Shown: positions 1-6,050, counted from the stretch's first letter. The stretch: 6,137 nt of DNA from an uncultured Bacteroidales bacterium (GCA_937885465.1 CAKZZM010000072.1:1-6137), one strand, 5' to 3'. The notes: a model not told the origin generated them from the sequence alone. Made by a program: numbers and translations.

Positions 1-2
1 GA

Positions 3-21
3 CGCGGACGGCTCGTCCGCG
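3..21. repeat. GC-rich hairpin at left edge
   Basis: Perfect 8-bp inverted repeat: CGCGGACG at 3-10 pairs with CGTCCGCG at 14-21 around a GCT loop. No T-run follows, so a classical terminator is not supported. It sits directly upstream of a 27-nt interspersed repeat and belongs with the other short GC-rich stem-loops at 508-709 and 5904-5925. It may be the end of a longer repeat cut by the window edge. Confidence 0.7.
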
Positions 22-27
22 ATAAAA

Positions 28-54
28 TAGTGGAGAACGTCTCCGAACGTTCAA
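28..54 (+). repeat. 27-nt interspersed repeat, copy 1
   Basis: This stretch matches 646-672 at 25 of 27 positions and 536-562 more loosely, all in the same orientation. Its core, ggagaacgtctcc (32-44), can fold as a 5-bp stem around ACG, and it is followed by the palindrome gaacgttc (45-52). An ATG at 30 lies inside the repeat in frame with the downstream gene, but it is unlikely to be the start because the signal peptide begins at 75. Confidence 0.8.
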
Positions 55-74
55 ACTTTCAACTTTCAACTTTT
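54..74 (+). repeat. Tandem 7-mer (aactttc) x3 abutting a start codon
   Basis: Three consecutive heptamers, aactttc, aactttc and aactttt, occupy 54-60, 61-67 and 68-74. The last base touches the ATG at 75. The array therefore takes the place of the ribosome-binding region, and no Shine-Dalgarno-like purine stretch is present. Bacteroidota often initiate without one and favour A/T-rich leaders, so the array may serve as the translation leader. Confidence 0.85.
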
Positions 75-500
75 ATGAAGAATATAATATTTACAATTCT
101 TGTGTTATTACCATTTTGCGTTCATGCGCAAGTGGCTGATATTGTCGGAGATTGGGCGACAGTGGATGATAAGACGGGGGAGTCGTTCTCTATTGTTCGC
201 ATTTTTAAGTCAACCGATGGTCTTTATTTCGGCAAGATATCAAAGATGTTGGTGGGGAAAGGCCTGACCTGTATTGAGTGTACAGGAAGTGACAAAGACA
301 AACCTCTTGAGGGCTTAGTTATTATTAGGGGCTTTAAGGAGAAAAATGGAGAGTTAGTCGGGGGGCGGGTGTTAGACCCTGAAAGCGGCAAATTCTATTA
401 CGGTAAGATATACCTAAAAAAAGGTAATTTAGTGCTGCGCGGGTCAATTGATAAGGCAGGCATCCTCGGCAGAAGCCAGACTTGGAAAAGAACCAAATAA
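75..500 (+). CDS. DUF2147 family exported protein
   Basis: This encodes a 141-aa protein recognised as DUF2147, a small beta-barrel, lipocalin-like family of unknown biochemical function found in the envelope of many Gram-negative bacteria. A signal peptide spans residues 1-18 (charged MKN, hydrophobic IIFTILVLLPF, then VHA before Q19), so the mature protein is probably periplasmic or outer-membrane associated. Family landmarks are GDW at 25-27, DDKTGE at 31-36, YFGKI at 51-55, a C-x-x-C pair (C66, C69) followed by KPLEGL, GG-x-x-LDPESGK at 96-106, and the terminal LGRSQTWKR at 131-139. The length is normal for the family and the gene is intact. The start at 75 is preferred over the in-frame ATG at 30, because that extension would be encoded by repeats and would bury the signal peptide. 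No promoter is visible within the 74 upstream bases. The C-x-x-C could bind metal or form a disulfide, which is inference. Confidence 0.93.
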   Translation: MKNIIFTILVLLPFCVHAQVADIVGDWATVDDKTGESFSIVRIFKSTDGLYFGKISKMLVGKGLTCIECTGSDKDKPLEGLVIIRGFKEKNGELVGGRVLDPESGKFYYGKIYLKKGNLVLRGSIDKAGILGRSQTWKRTK

Positions 501-507
501 AATTTGT

Positions 508-532
508 AGAGACATCCCGGGAGGGTGTCTCT
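508..532 (+). terminator. Stem-loop just after the DUF2147 gene, possible terminator
   Basis: Bases 508-514 (agagaca) pair with 526-532 (tgtctct). The stem continues as ccc (516-518) with ggg (523-525) past a bulged T at 515 and closes on a GGGA loop. It starts 8 nt after the stop codon at 498-500, which fits a terminator or mRNA 3'-end stabiliser. No U-run follows, so it may simply be another member of the local hairpin family. Confidence 0.5.
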
Positions 533-535
533 CAA

Positions 536-562
536 TAGTTGGCAACGTCTCCCGAGCGTTCA
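536..562 (+). repeat. 27-nt interspersed repeat, copy 2 (diverged)
   Basis: It shares the core acgtctcc(c)gagcgttca with the copies at 28-54 and 646-672, but has changes around the first stem and one extra C. Like copy 3 it is followed within a few bases by ggtag. It lies in the same orientation as the other two copies. Confidence 0.6.
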
Positions 563-567
563 TCGGT

Positions 568-592
568 AGAGACGCTATTCTTTAGCGTCTCT
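568..592. repeat. Perfect 10-bp stem-loop
   Basis: AGAGACGCTA at 568-577 pairs perfectly with TAGCGTCTCT at 583-592 around a TTCTT loop. The outer AGAGAC...GTCTCT is shared with the hairpin at 508-532, while the inner bases differ but remain paired. That suggests two members of one hairpin family with conserved pairing. It could act as a bidirectional terminator between the convergent genes, but the sequence does not prove this. Confidence 0.75.
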
Positions 593-599
593 CTAACAG

Positions 600-619
600 C
601 GAGGCTCTCCTGTGCCTCG
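600..619. repeat. 6-bp stem-loop
   Basis: CGAGGC at 600-605 pairs with GCCTCG at 614-619 around an 8-nt loop. It is weaker than its neighbours and is listed because it continues an uninterrupted series of inverted repeats from 508 to 709. Confidence 0.5.
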
Positions 620-621
620 TA

Positions 622-641
622 TGAAGCACAGAGGTGCTTCA
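622..641. repeat. Perfect 8-bp stem-loop
   Basis: TGAAGCAC at 622-629 pairs perfectly with GTGCTTCA at 634-641 around the tetraloop AGAG. It is directly followed by a small inverted repeat, CACT/AGTG (640-643 and 647-650), that leads into repeat copy 3. Confidence 0.7.
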
Positions 642-645
642 CTAT

Positions 646-672
646 TAGTGGAGGACGTCTCCGAGCGTTCAA
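646..672 (+). repeat. 27-nt interspersed repeat, copy 3
   Basis: It is identical to copy 1 (28-54) at 25 of 27 positions; both differences are A to G. One of them changes an A-T pair of the small internal stem to a G-T wobble, so pairing is kept. Together with copies 1 and 2 it brackets the DUF2147 gene in direct orientation. Confidence 0.8.
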
Positions 673-690
673 TGGTAGCGTTGTCAATTA

Positions 691-709
691 CGCCGAATAT
701 CATTCGGCG
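691..709 (-). terminator. Perfect 8-bp hairpin downstream of the minus-strand operon, possible terminator
   Basis: CGCCGAAT at 691-698 pairs perfectly with ATTCGGCG at 702-709 around ATC. Read on the minus strand it lies 57 nt past the stop of the 47-aa gene. No U-run follows on either strand, so termination is only a possibility. It may also end transcription coming from the left. Confidence 0.4.
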
Positions 710-717
710 GTCCCTTT

Positions 718-753
718 GCGCAAGCGGTACCTCGTACATAGCGCAAGCGGTAC
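718..753. repeat. Pair of 13-nt direct repeats, 23-nt period
   Basis: GCGCAAGCGGTAC occurs at 718-730 and again at 741-753 with a 10-nt spacer. The first copy overlaps the palindrome TTGCGCAA (716-723), and GTAC recurs inside the spacer at 734-737. There are only two copies with no flanking array, so this is not CRISPR. The repeat lies 14 nt beyond the stop of the 47-aa gene. Confidence 0.8.
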
Positions 754-766
754 TTAGTCCCACGTA

Positions 767-910
767 TCATAAGGCAGAAATCCTGAACTCGGGAGCCATG
801 GCACATTCTTGGAGACCGCTACCGGCAATCATCATTCCCTCCTGCATTAGAGGTACTGACAGGATAACTATCTCTGTTTTCGGGTATATATAGGTTCTTC
901 TCTTTTTCAT
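767..910 (-). CDS. 47-aa conserved-type Bacteroidales small protein
   Basis: Reading from ATG at 910-908 to TGA at 769-767 gives a 47-aa protein. It has a basic start (MKKRR), then Y7-x-x-P10-x-x-E13-x-V15, a hydrophobic stretch to about residue 28, GSG at 30-32 and a single cysteine at 36. Short proteins starting MKK with a Y-x-x-P-x-x-x-V segment, a hydrophobic LM stretch and a small-residue SG motif are common hypothetical proteins in Bacteroidales; this resemblance is from memory and their function is not known to me. The ATG lies 7 nt after the stop of the large surface-protein gene, and the gap holds a purine-rich AAGGA-type site, so translational coupling within one transcript is likely. 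It is too short for default gene callers and easy to miss. There is no clear signal peptide cleavage site; the hydrophobic stretch is modest and broken by Q and E. A chance ORF remains possible. Confidence 0.72.
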   Translation of the reverse strand: MKKRRTYIYPKTEIVILSVPLMQEGMMIAGSGLQECAMAPEFRISAL

Positions 911-919
911 CTCTTCCTT
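911..919 (-). promoter_or_regulatory. Shine-Dalgarno-like site of the 47-aa gene
   Basis: On the minus strand the junction reads TAAGGAAGAG then ATG. The AAGGA core overlaps the stop codon of the large gene and is 4 nt from the ATG at 910. Most Bacteroidota genes lack such a site, so its presence supports the small start codon and stop-to-start coupling. Confidence 0.6.
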
Positions 920-3900
920 ACTTAATCATCTCTCCCTGTGCATTATAGATATGTTGTCCCCGCAGGATATAGAGGCAACCATTTTTCAGCACCTTTGTAC
1001 ATGGTACATTGTCCCTTTGTACTTCCCCATTGCCTGTCGGGGTGTTTGCACGAATGACGAGGCGGGCAGGCGTACCGCGAGGGGCAACGAGTCCGGCACC
1101 TGCGGTAGGGATTGAGAAATATGCTCGGAAGCCTTTCATATAACCTGTATCGCCTATTGACGGCCAGTAGAGCGTGTTGTTCTGCCCGAGGAAGAGGCTG
1201 CTGTGGTTGGCATCATCGTCAATATGCGTTCTGGGTACAAACCCTACGAATTGTGTTCCTATGCCTACCGCTTCGCCCATAGCATCCTCTATCTCCACGT
1301 CATGGAAAGTCAGTCGGGTGATATTCTCACCCGAAGCCCAACGGATCAGGTAGGGCTTGCCTGCTACAATAGATGTAGCGGTAGTTATCTCTATATCTAA
1401 CGTATTGCCGTTTTTGGTTGCACCGGTGAAGGAGAATAGTTCGCCGCCTTCCAAGTCTGTGCCGGTCAATGTGGCCAAATCGAAAGGCAGACAGAGCGTA
1501 TTGAAATAGCCGTTTTTCACCAATGTGCGGTCGATGATAAGGGTTGACAAGGTAGTACCGGTATAATCAGAGAAGAAAGATTCTATGGTATAATCCGTCT
1601 CGCTTATTTGCGGCGTGCTTGAGTTCTTGGCACCTGTAGCGACGCTGCCTGCGGGTAACTCAATGTTTTTGGACGGACGGATGGCTATGCGGCGGCGAGC
1701 AGGGCTATCTGCAGCAGGGGCGGAAACAGTAGAAATGGTTATCGTTTGGTCGCCCGACACGTTGCTCTTGGCTTTCAGTAGAACACCTCTGTACGGCGGC
1801 AGCAAGATATGCGGGTCGGCACCGGAAGCATCAACCATATCGGCTGTAGGGGATGCAGCATACTCACCGGTCAGAATGTCGGTGTGCGCCCCTACCAATG
1901 CAGTTAGATCAATATAACCGAAGGTGGGATTGCCGAGCATATAGATGCCGGAAGATGTTTCTCGCATAGTCACGGAGGTATGGTCAGCATCGTAGGCGGG
2001 TTTGCCGTAGTTTGCAGGGCGCGTAATCGTTACTGCTTCATCACCAAGCCATTGGGCGGTCGAGCTACTATAGTAGCGATAACTATTATCGGGCTTAGGG
2101 AAGCGTATGACGGGGTCGGCGGCTCCTTCGGCGCAGTCGATACCTACCAGCAATGCCTCACCCGGGTTGATGGGGCGGTCGAGGTCGTTGGTTGGTACAA
2201 TCCATTCACCGCCAATATAAGGCCGCTGATAGACCTCGTAGGTATAGCGGTCGTGGGCATCGGTGCCTGTTTCCTGCCGTATGTTTGCCACCGAGAACGG
2301 CTCATCGCTTTCGGCTTGGGAAGCGAAGATATCGCCGGAGACGATGCCTTGCAACGGGATAGCCGTCAGCGCCCACGCTTCTGCATCAGAAACATCAATA
2401 TCCACGTAAGCTGTCCCGTTAATCGTCAGGTTACTTTGATTTGCCATAGATGTCCCCGCAGGGATGTAGATATTCCGGCATTGCCGATGGGTATAGTTGA
2501 AGTCGTACGACTCAGCCGGATCGGCAGCAAAAGAGACATTATAATCGGTATTCGGCAGCAGAATGACATCAGTTTCTGCCATCGGAACGAAATAATCCCA
2601 TGCGGCATCGGTGTTCCATGTCCCGCCGTGCCATATTACTGTGTCGGGAATGATACGGAGGGTGAAATAGGTGTAACCGCGGTCGCAGTTGTTCTCATCA
2701 TTTTCTCCTTCGAAGGCGATATGGAATGTGTAGTCATAACCGGCTTCCAAGTCTTGGAGGACATCTCCGGTAAAGGTGAGAGTATCGGGATTCTCCATTG
2801 TTATGTGATCCGGTGTCAGTTGCATGTGCCGATTTGCCCATGCAGGATTGGTGGATGACAGCAGATAGACACTATCAATCGTATAGGTGTTTTCTTCACT
2901 GCCTTTGAGGTAAAGTTGTATATCGAACGAACCTGTGCTTTTTTGCCTGTTGGATATGCGTACCACACGTGGTCTGTCTTTGACGGTTTGCGGCAGGTCG
3001 TCATCTTCTTCCTCTTCATCGCCCACAACCATCATATTCGCTGCCGGCACATTAGGTTGGAGCTGCAGGAAACGCGGCACGGCGCATACCGTTACGCCGT
3101 CCACCTCGCCGTGAGGGAAGGCTGTGTAACTGAGCGACTGTTCGGCTGTCATGCTGATGCCGGACGTGTCTAATGTCAGCAACCCTTGATGCAACAGGTA
3201 ATTGACAACATCGTAAACATCCGCAGATGATACACCCTGATTATAGAAACCTAATATATCGTGTATCTCGCTGAAGGTATGCAGATAGACCTCAGGATGG
3301 GCATTGACGTAGGCGGAGTCTCCCACTAACCAGTCGGCTTTGCAATGGGTAGTGTCCAAGACGAGTTCGCCGCTGCTCACATCTTGCACAATCTGTGTCA
3401 GTACGATATTGAGGGTATAGGAGCGGTGTCCGCAGATGCCGACGATCTCGCCGAAGGTAACCTCATCGTTGATGGTGATACGCGTGCCGCCTGCAACGAG
3501 CAGGTCGGCGTAGTTGCCGCATTGGTTCTCGCGCTTGCCTAACGAACCCGATTGCAGAGTCACATAGCCCGTATATGTATGGTTGGGACGCACCTCAATG
3601 GGCAGGGCAACATACAACACATATCGCTCGGTGGTGTTGTCGATTGTCTCTTTGATATACCGCCACGCCGTTGTGTGGGTCTCTTTGAATTGGGAATCAA
3701 AGGAGAGCAACGAGCGGCATGTGTCGGCGGCTGTAATATCCGACTCGTTCAACTTCACCGACAGGCAACCAAACGTGTTCGACACATTGTCCGCGCTGTC
3801 CTTGTTGTAGTAATTGGTGTGCAGGATATTATTATCTGCATCGCGCCACTGGAAATAAAGCGGTAATGTGCCACTACCATTATCTTCATATTCCATCGCC

Positions 3901-5657
3901 TGATAGTCAATGCGGAAGTAGGCGCGGATAGTATCTATCTGTTTGTCCACGCAGCCGGAGGTGGAAGCCTGAATAGGCATAACGGGCGGCTTCTGCACAT
4001 AGATACGAATGTCGTCTATCGCAAAGTCGTTACCGTCCACAGAGGAGCCTTTGTTCAAAATTTTCAGTTCGTAGCGCGGGTATATATCAGCCGCTTTAAA
4101 CCTAATAGGGAACATGATTTGATACCATGTAGCAGCTGCCATTCTATTACTACCACTCAGCGGGTTAGTTGCAGTCTTAACACCATTGCAGCCAAACTCA
4201 CCGGTAGTAAAGGTCGTCAAGATATGCTCCGTGCCGTCTGCGTCTTCGCCAATTACTACAAAGTCCATATTCGGAGCGGCTTTGTTCCAACTGGAGCCAT
4301 CTATCAGCCATGCCGAGAAATACATAGTAGAACCCGGGCAGAGGTCGGCATCCACCTCCAAACTAAAAACCTCTCCTTGCCTGTCCGAGCCGTCCACATA
4401 GAGAAAATAGCCTTCCGCCGCATTAGCAGCTGCATTGGTGCTACCATCCACATGGTTAAAGAGTCTGTTCTCTCCTGCCATATCCTGCAAGTTGCAAAAT
4501 CCATACTCGCCGGAAGTAAGGTCTGTTCTGTCCGATTTAGGACGTTTTATCCCATCGGAACTTCCGATAAAGGCTATATCGGGATAATAACAGCCGTAGG
4601 ATGATTCTCCTACCGGAAGATGTTTTGCCGTGTAATAGATAAGGGTATCCGATCTACCGGGGCGATTGAAATTGAAGGTCTGCTCGTAAATCAAATCCAT
4701 TCGGTTGGTCGGTGCAGGCAAGTCAGCAAGAGGTCCCACCGCATTCACATCCATATAGGTGACATGAAACTTTGCCACGTTATAGGTCGTTCCGCCGTCT
4801 GTATATTGCAATGTATAAGTAACCATACCGGGAGTAGTAGAATATACACCGACATACTGAAATGTGGTGAAAGTAGGTTGAGTGGGAGCGCCGCCATCTA
4901 CCGACCATTGCCAGTTTGCATCCACGTTCATCTGCACCGGACTGCTTGCATTGTAGTGATAATTGGTAATCACATAATCCGGTCCGATATAGAGTTGGCG
5001 GTCAGTAGGAGCCATCATCTCATGCGTTTCCAACCATTTGTCCCCTGTGCAAGTGTCCATCCGTGCCGCCATTTCCGAAGCGGGGCGCATTACATAAATC
5101 AGGCGTTTGGAGAGTATCGGCTCGATACAAGTCGTATCATTAAGAGCAGGTGTACTTTTGTATGCAATTTTCGGATTGGTATAAGCGTATGTGTATGCAG
5201 ACTGGTCTAAGGCTATGCGATAGACTCCGGTTTGCATAGTATATATGACCTCAAAACCATCTTCGCGATAATAACTTGGTGTCACAACCCATCCTCGCGC
5301 ATGCTTGTCACTTACGGCAATGGTATCTTGGGGACGAGAGGCAGGACCGGGAGCATGTACGATATTCGTTGCTGCACTATCCGTTGCGTAGTTGTACCAC
5401 CTTAAATAGGTAGGAAATGCCTTCCAATCAGGACGGGATAATCGTATCTCTGCACCCGGATTGGCATACACCACGATAGAGTCGGTATGGACAACCTGCT
5501 GCCCCTCTTTCAGCGTACCTGCGGGTGTCTCGGCAGTAGCCTCCGCCCGACCCACTACGTGTTTCAGCGTAAAAGTTGCATACGCAGGGACACACGCAAA
5601 AAAGGCCAAGGTGATTAGCAGAAAAAAGCGATAATTTCGTATCTTGGGAAAGCTCAT
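918..5657 (-). CDS. Giant secreted mosaic surface protein (putative adhesin-like)
   Basis: A 1579-aa exported protein with no enzyme motif that I recognise. A signal peptide covers residues 1-27 (basic start, hydrophobic FFLLITLAFF, cleavage after AYA27). Residues about 30-320 are beta-rich and of unknown family. Residues about 325-555 look like a jelly-roll, carbohydrate-binding-like domain: a YEQTFNF opening, GYFLYVDGS, YFSAWLIDG, and GNDFAIDDIRIYV as the closing strand. Residues 565-870 hold further beta-sandwich-like segments; an acidic run (880-887) forms a linker. A segment opening PDTVIWHGGTW (from about 1004) resembles the W-x-G...W pattern of Bacteroidota surface proteins. Residues 1355-1535 form a C-terminal module with FNTLCLPFDL, AGKPYLIRW, LFLGQNNTLYWP and FRAYFSIP. 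The last 26 residues (NGCLYILRG, YNAQGEMIK) resemble a short conserved tail of Bacteroidales surface proteins. Twenty cysteines are spread through it. A surface binding role is inferred; substrate and export route past the periplasm are unknown. It heads an operon with the 47-aa gene. Confidence 0.95.
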   Translation of the reverse strand: MSFPKIRNYRFFLLITLAFFACVPAYATFTLKHVVGRAEATAETPAGTLKEGQQVVHTDSIVVYANPGAEIRLSRPDWKAFPTYLRWYNYATDSAATNIVHAPGPASRPQDTIAVSDKHARGWVVTPSYYREDGFEVIYTMQTGVYRIALDQSAYTYAYTNPKIAYKSTPALNDTTCIEPILSKRLIYVMRPASEMAARMDTCTGDKWLETHEMMAPTDRQLYIGPDYVITNYHYNASSPVQMNVDANWQWSVDGGAPTQPTFTTFQYVGVYSTTPGMVTYTLQYTDGGTTYNVAKFHVTYMDVNAVGPLADLPAPTNRMDLIYEQTFNFNRPGRSDTLIYYTAKHLPVGESSYGCYYPDIAFIGSSDGIKRPKSDRTDLTSGEYGFCNLQDMAGENRLFNHVDGSTNAAANAAEGYFLYVDGSDRQGEVFSLEVDADLCPGSTMYFSAWLIDGSSWNKAAPNMDFVVIGEDADGTEHILTTFTTGEFGCNGVKTATNPLSGSNRMAAATWYQIMFPIRFKAADIYPRYELKILNKGSSVDGNDFAIDDIRIYVQKPPVMPIQASTSGCVDKQIDTIRAYFRIDYQAMEYEDNGSGTLPLYFQWRDADNNILHTNYYNKDSADNVSNTFGCLSVKLNESDITAADTCRSLLSFDSQFKETHTTAWRYIKETIDNTTERYVLYVALPIEVRPNHTYTGYVTLQSGSLGKRENQCGNYADLLVAGGTRITINDEVTFGEIVGICGHRSYTLNIVLTQIVQDVSSGELVLDTTHCKADWLVGDSAYVNAHPEVYLHTFSEIHDILGFYNQGVSSADVYDVVNYLLHQGLLTLDTSGISMTAEQSLSYTAFPHGEVDGVTVCAVPRFLQLQPNVPAANMMVVGDEEEEDDDLPQTVKDRPRVVRISNRQKSTGSFDIQLYLKGSEENTYTIDSVYLLSSTNPAWANRHMQLTPDHITMENPDTLTFTGDVLQDLEAGYDYTFHIAFEGENDENNCDRGYTYFTLRIIPDTVIWHGGTWNTDAAWDYFVPMAETDVILLPNTDYNVSFAADPAESYDFNYTHRQCRNIYIPAGTSMANQSNLTINGTAYVDIDVSDAEAWALTAIPLQGIVSGDIFASQAESDEPFSVANIRQETGTDAHDRYTYEVYQRPYIGGEWIVPTNDLDRPINPGEALLVGIDCAEGAADPVIRFPKPDNSYRYYSSSTAQWLGDEAVTITRPANYGKPAYDADHTSVTMRETSSGIYMLGNPTFGYIDLTALVGAHTDILTGEYAASPTADMVDASGADPHILLPPYRGVLLKAKSNVSGDQTITISTVSAPAADSPARRRIAIRPSKNIELPAGSVATGAKNSSTPQISETDYTIESFFSDYTGTTLSTLIIDRTLVKNGYFNTLCLPFDLATLTGTDLEGGELFSFTGATKNGNTLDIEITTATSIVAGKPYLIRWASGENITRLTFHDVEIEDAMGEAVGIGTQFVGFVPRTHIDDDANHSSLFLGQNNTLYWPSIGDTGYMKGFRAYFSIPTAGAGLVAPRGTPARLVIRANTPTGNGEVQRDNVPCTKVLKNGCLYILRGQHIYNAQGEMIK

Positions 5658-5694
5658 CTTTGTATGGTTTACATAGTACTAAAACAAAAACGCG

Positions 5695-5726
5695 CAAAAA
5701 TACAAAAAAAATGATATTTATGCAAG
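5695..5726 (-). promoter_or_regulatory. Bacteroidota-type promoter of the surface-protein gene
   Basis: On the minus strand a -7 element TATTTTTG (5702 to 5695) fits TAnnTTTG. The -33 element CTTG (5726 to 5723) lies exactly 20 nt upstream, within the usual 19-21 nt spacing of the primary sigma factor of this phylum. Transcription should begin near 5690, giving a 5' leader of roughly 30 nt before ATG at 5657. The leader ends AAACCATACAAAG and has no strong ribosome-binding site, as is usual in this phylum. Confidence 0.75.
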
Positions 5727-5956
5727 AAAAATGTATAATTTTTATGATTTTTCAACAATTATTTATGTTAGAAAGTTATAAATGGATATTAATTCGTCCT
5801 TTCTTTCAAAATCTCGTATGCTGATTCATGATGGCTTTGTCTCCGCGTTGTCAATCTCAAAAAAAGTACGAAAAACTCGCGTAAAATTGCAGAACGTCCC
5901 GATGCGTGAGCGTCCCCGCTCACGCTCCTGAAATCCGCAATAAAATCACAAAACAC
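5727..5956. other. AT-rich intergenic region between divergent transcripts
   Basis: This stretch separates the two divergent promoters and is strongly A/T-rich compared with the large gene, apart from the GC-rich hairpin at 5904-5925. Two short plus-strand frames (5711-5824, 37 aa, and 5782-5931, 49 aa) are judged non-coding: one is built from AT-rich low-complexity sequence and the other ends inside the hairpin. A-tracts at 5859-5865 and 5968-5975 are preceded by the same word, atctc. No RNA gene is recognisable. Confidence 0.6.
5904..5925. repeat. Perfect 9-bp GC-rich hairpin
   Basis: GCGTGAGCG at 5904-5912 pairs perfectly with CGCTCACGC at 5917-5925 around a TCCC loop. The preceding aacgtccc and the gagcgtcc inside the arm recall the aacgtctcc...gagcgttc core of the 27-nt repeat at the other end of the window, so it may belong to the same dispersed family. 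It has no U-run and lies upstream of the plus-strand promoter. Confidence 0.7.
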
Positions 5957-5987
5957 TTGTATATCTCAAAAAAAATCACTACCTTTG
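5957..5987 (+). promoter_or_regulatory. Strong Bacteroidota-type promoter reading rightward
   Basis: TTG at 5957-5959 and TACCTTTG at 5980-5987 are separated by 20 nt, a full match to the -33/-7 consensus of the phylum, with an A-tract in the spacer. Transcription should start near 5992-5994. No long reading frame begins within the next 118 nt, so the RNA has a long leader or serves a gene outside the window. Confidence 0.8.
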
Positions 5988-5994
5988 CACCATG

Positions 5995-6034
5995 TACTGA
6001 CGAAATTCACCAAAAACACCAATTTTCGTCAGTA
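5995..6034 (+). promoter_or_regulatory. Stem-loop at the predicted 5' end of the rightward RNA
   Basis: TACTGACGAAA at 5995-6005 pairs perfectly over 11 bp with TTTCGTCAGTA at 6024-6034. Two more A-T pairs (6006-6007 with 6021-6022) form past a single bulged T at 6023, leaving a 13-nt loop of A and C (6008-6020). The stem begins within about 3 nt of the predicted transcription start. It could be a 5' stabilising hairpin, part of a structured leader, an operator, or the end structure of a mobile element. It does not match a riboswitch class I know. Confidence 0.7.
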
Positions 6035-6035
6035 G

Positions 6036-6050
6036 CCAAAAACTTTTTGG
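6036..6050 (+). repeat. 7-bp inverted repeat in the leader
   Basis: CCAAAAA at 6036-6042 is the exact reverse complement of TTTTTGG at 6044-6050 around a single C. As RNA only the outer pairs could form. It follows the 5' stem-loop by one base and precedes GGGT/ACCC (6051-6054 and 6063-6066), which could give a second small stem. The series suggests a structured leader. Confidence 0.45.

Noticed and set aside
1..54. Invertible or site-specific recombination element at the left edge
   Set aside because: The repeat copies around the gene are direct rather than inverted, and no recombinase is visible in the window.
30..74. Earlier in-frame ATG extending the DUF2147 gene by 15 residues
   Set aside because: The extension is encoded by the interspersed repeat and the heptamer array, and it would place polar residues before a clear signal peptide that starts at 75.
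718..753. CRISPR-like direct repeats
   Set aside because: There are only two 13-nt copies with a 10-nt spacer, no array continues and no cas gene is present.
539..893. Plus-strand frames of 72 and 93 codons across the hairpin cluster
   Set aside because: They are made of palindromic repeats and antisense to the 47-aa gene, with protein-unlike composition.
1980..2858. 292-codon plus-strand open frame inside the large gene
   Set aside because: It is wholly antisense to the recognisable surface-protein domains, shows no family resemblance, and has no promoter or leader. It is a codon-usage shadow.
918..5657. Lipoprotein signal for the large protein (C22)
   Set aside because: The residues before C22 (FFA) do not fit a lipobox, whereas AYA at 25-27 is a good signal peptidase I site.
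5711..5824. 37-aa plus-strand frame in AT-rich DNA
   Set aside because: It starts beside the promoter of the opposite-strand gene and consists of AT-driven codons (I, F, M, L, Q), consistent with chance.
5782..5931. 49-aa plus-strand frame between the divergent promoters
   Set aside because: Its C-terminus (MRERPRSRS) is encoded by the GC-rich hairpin, no promoter precedes it and no family is recognised.
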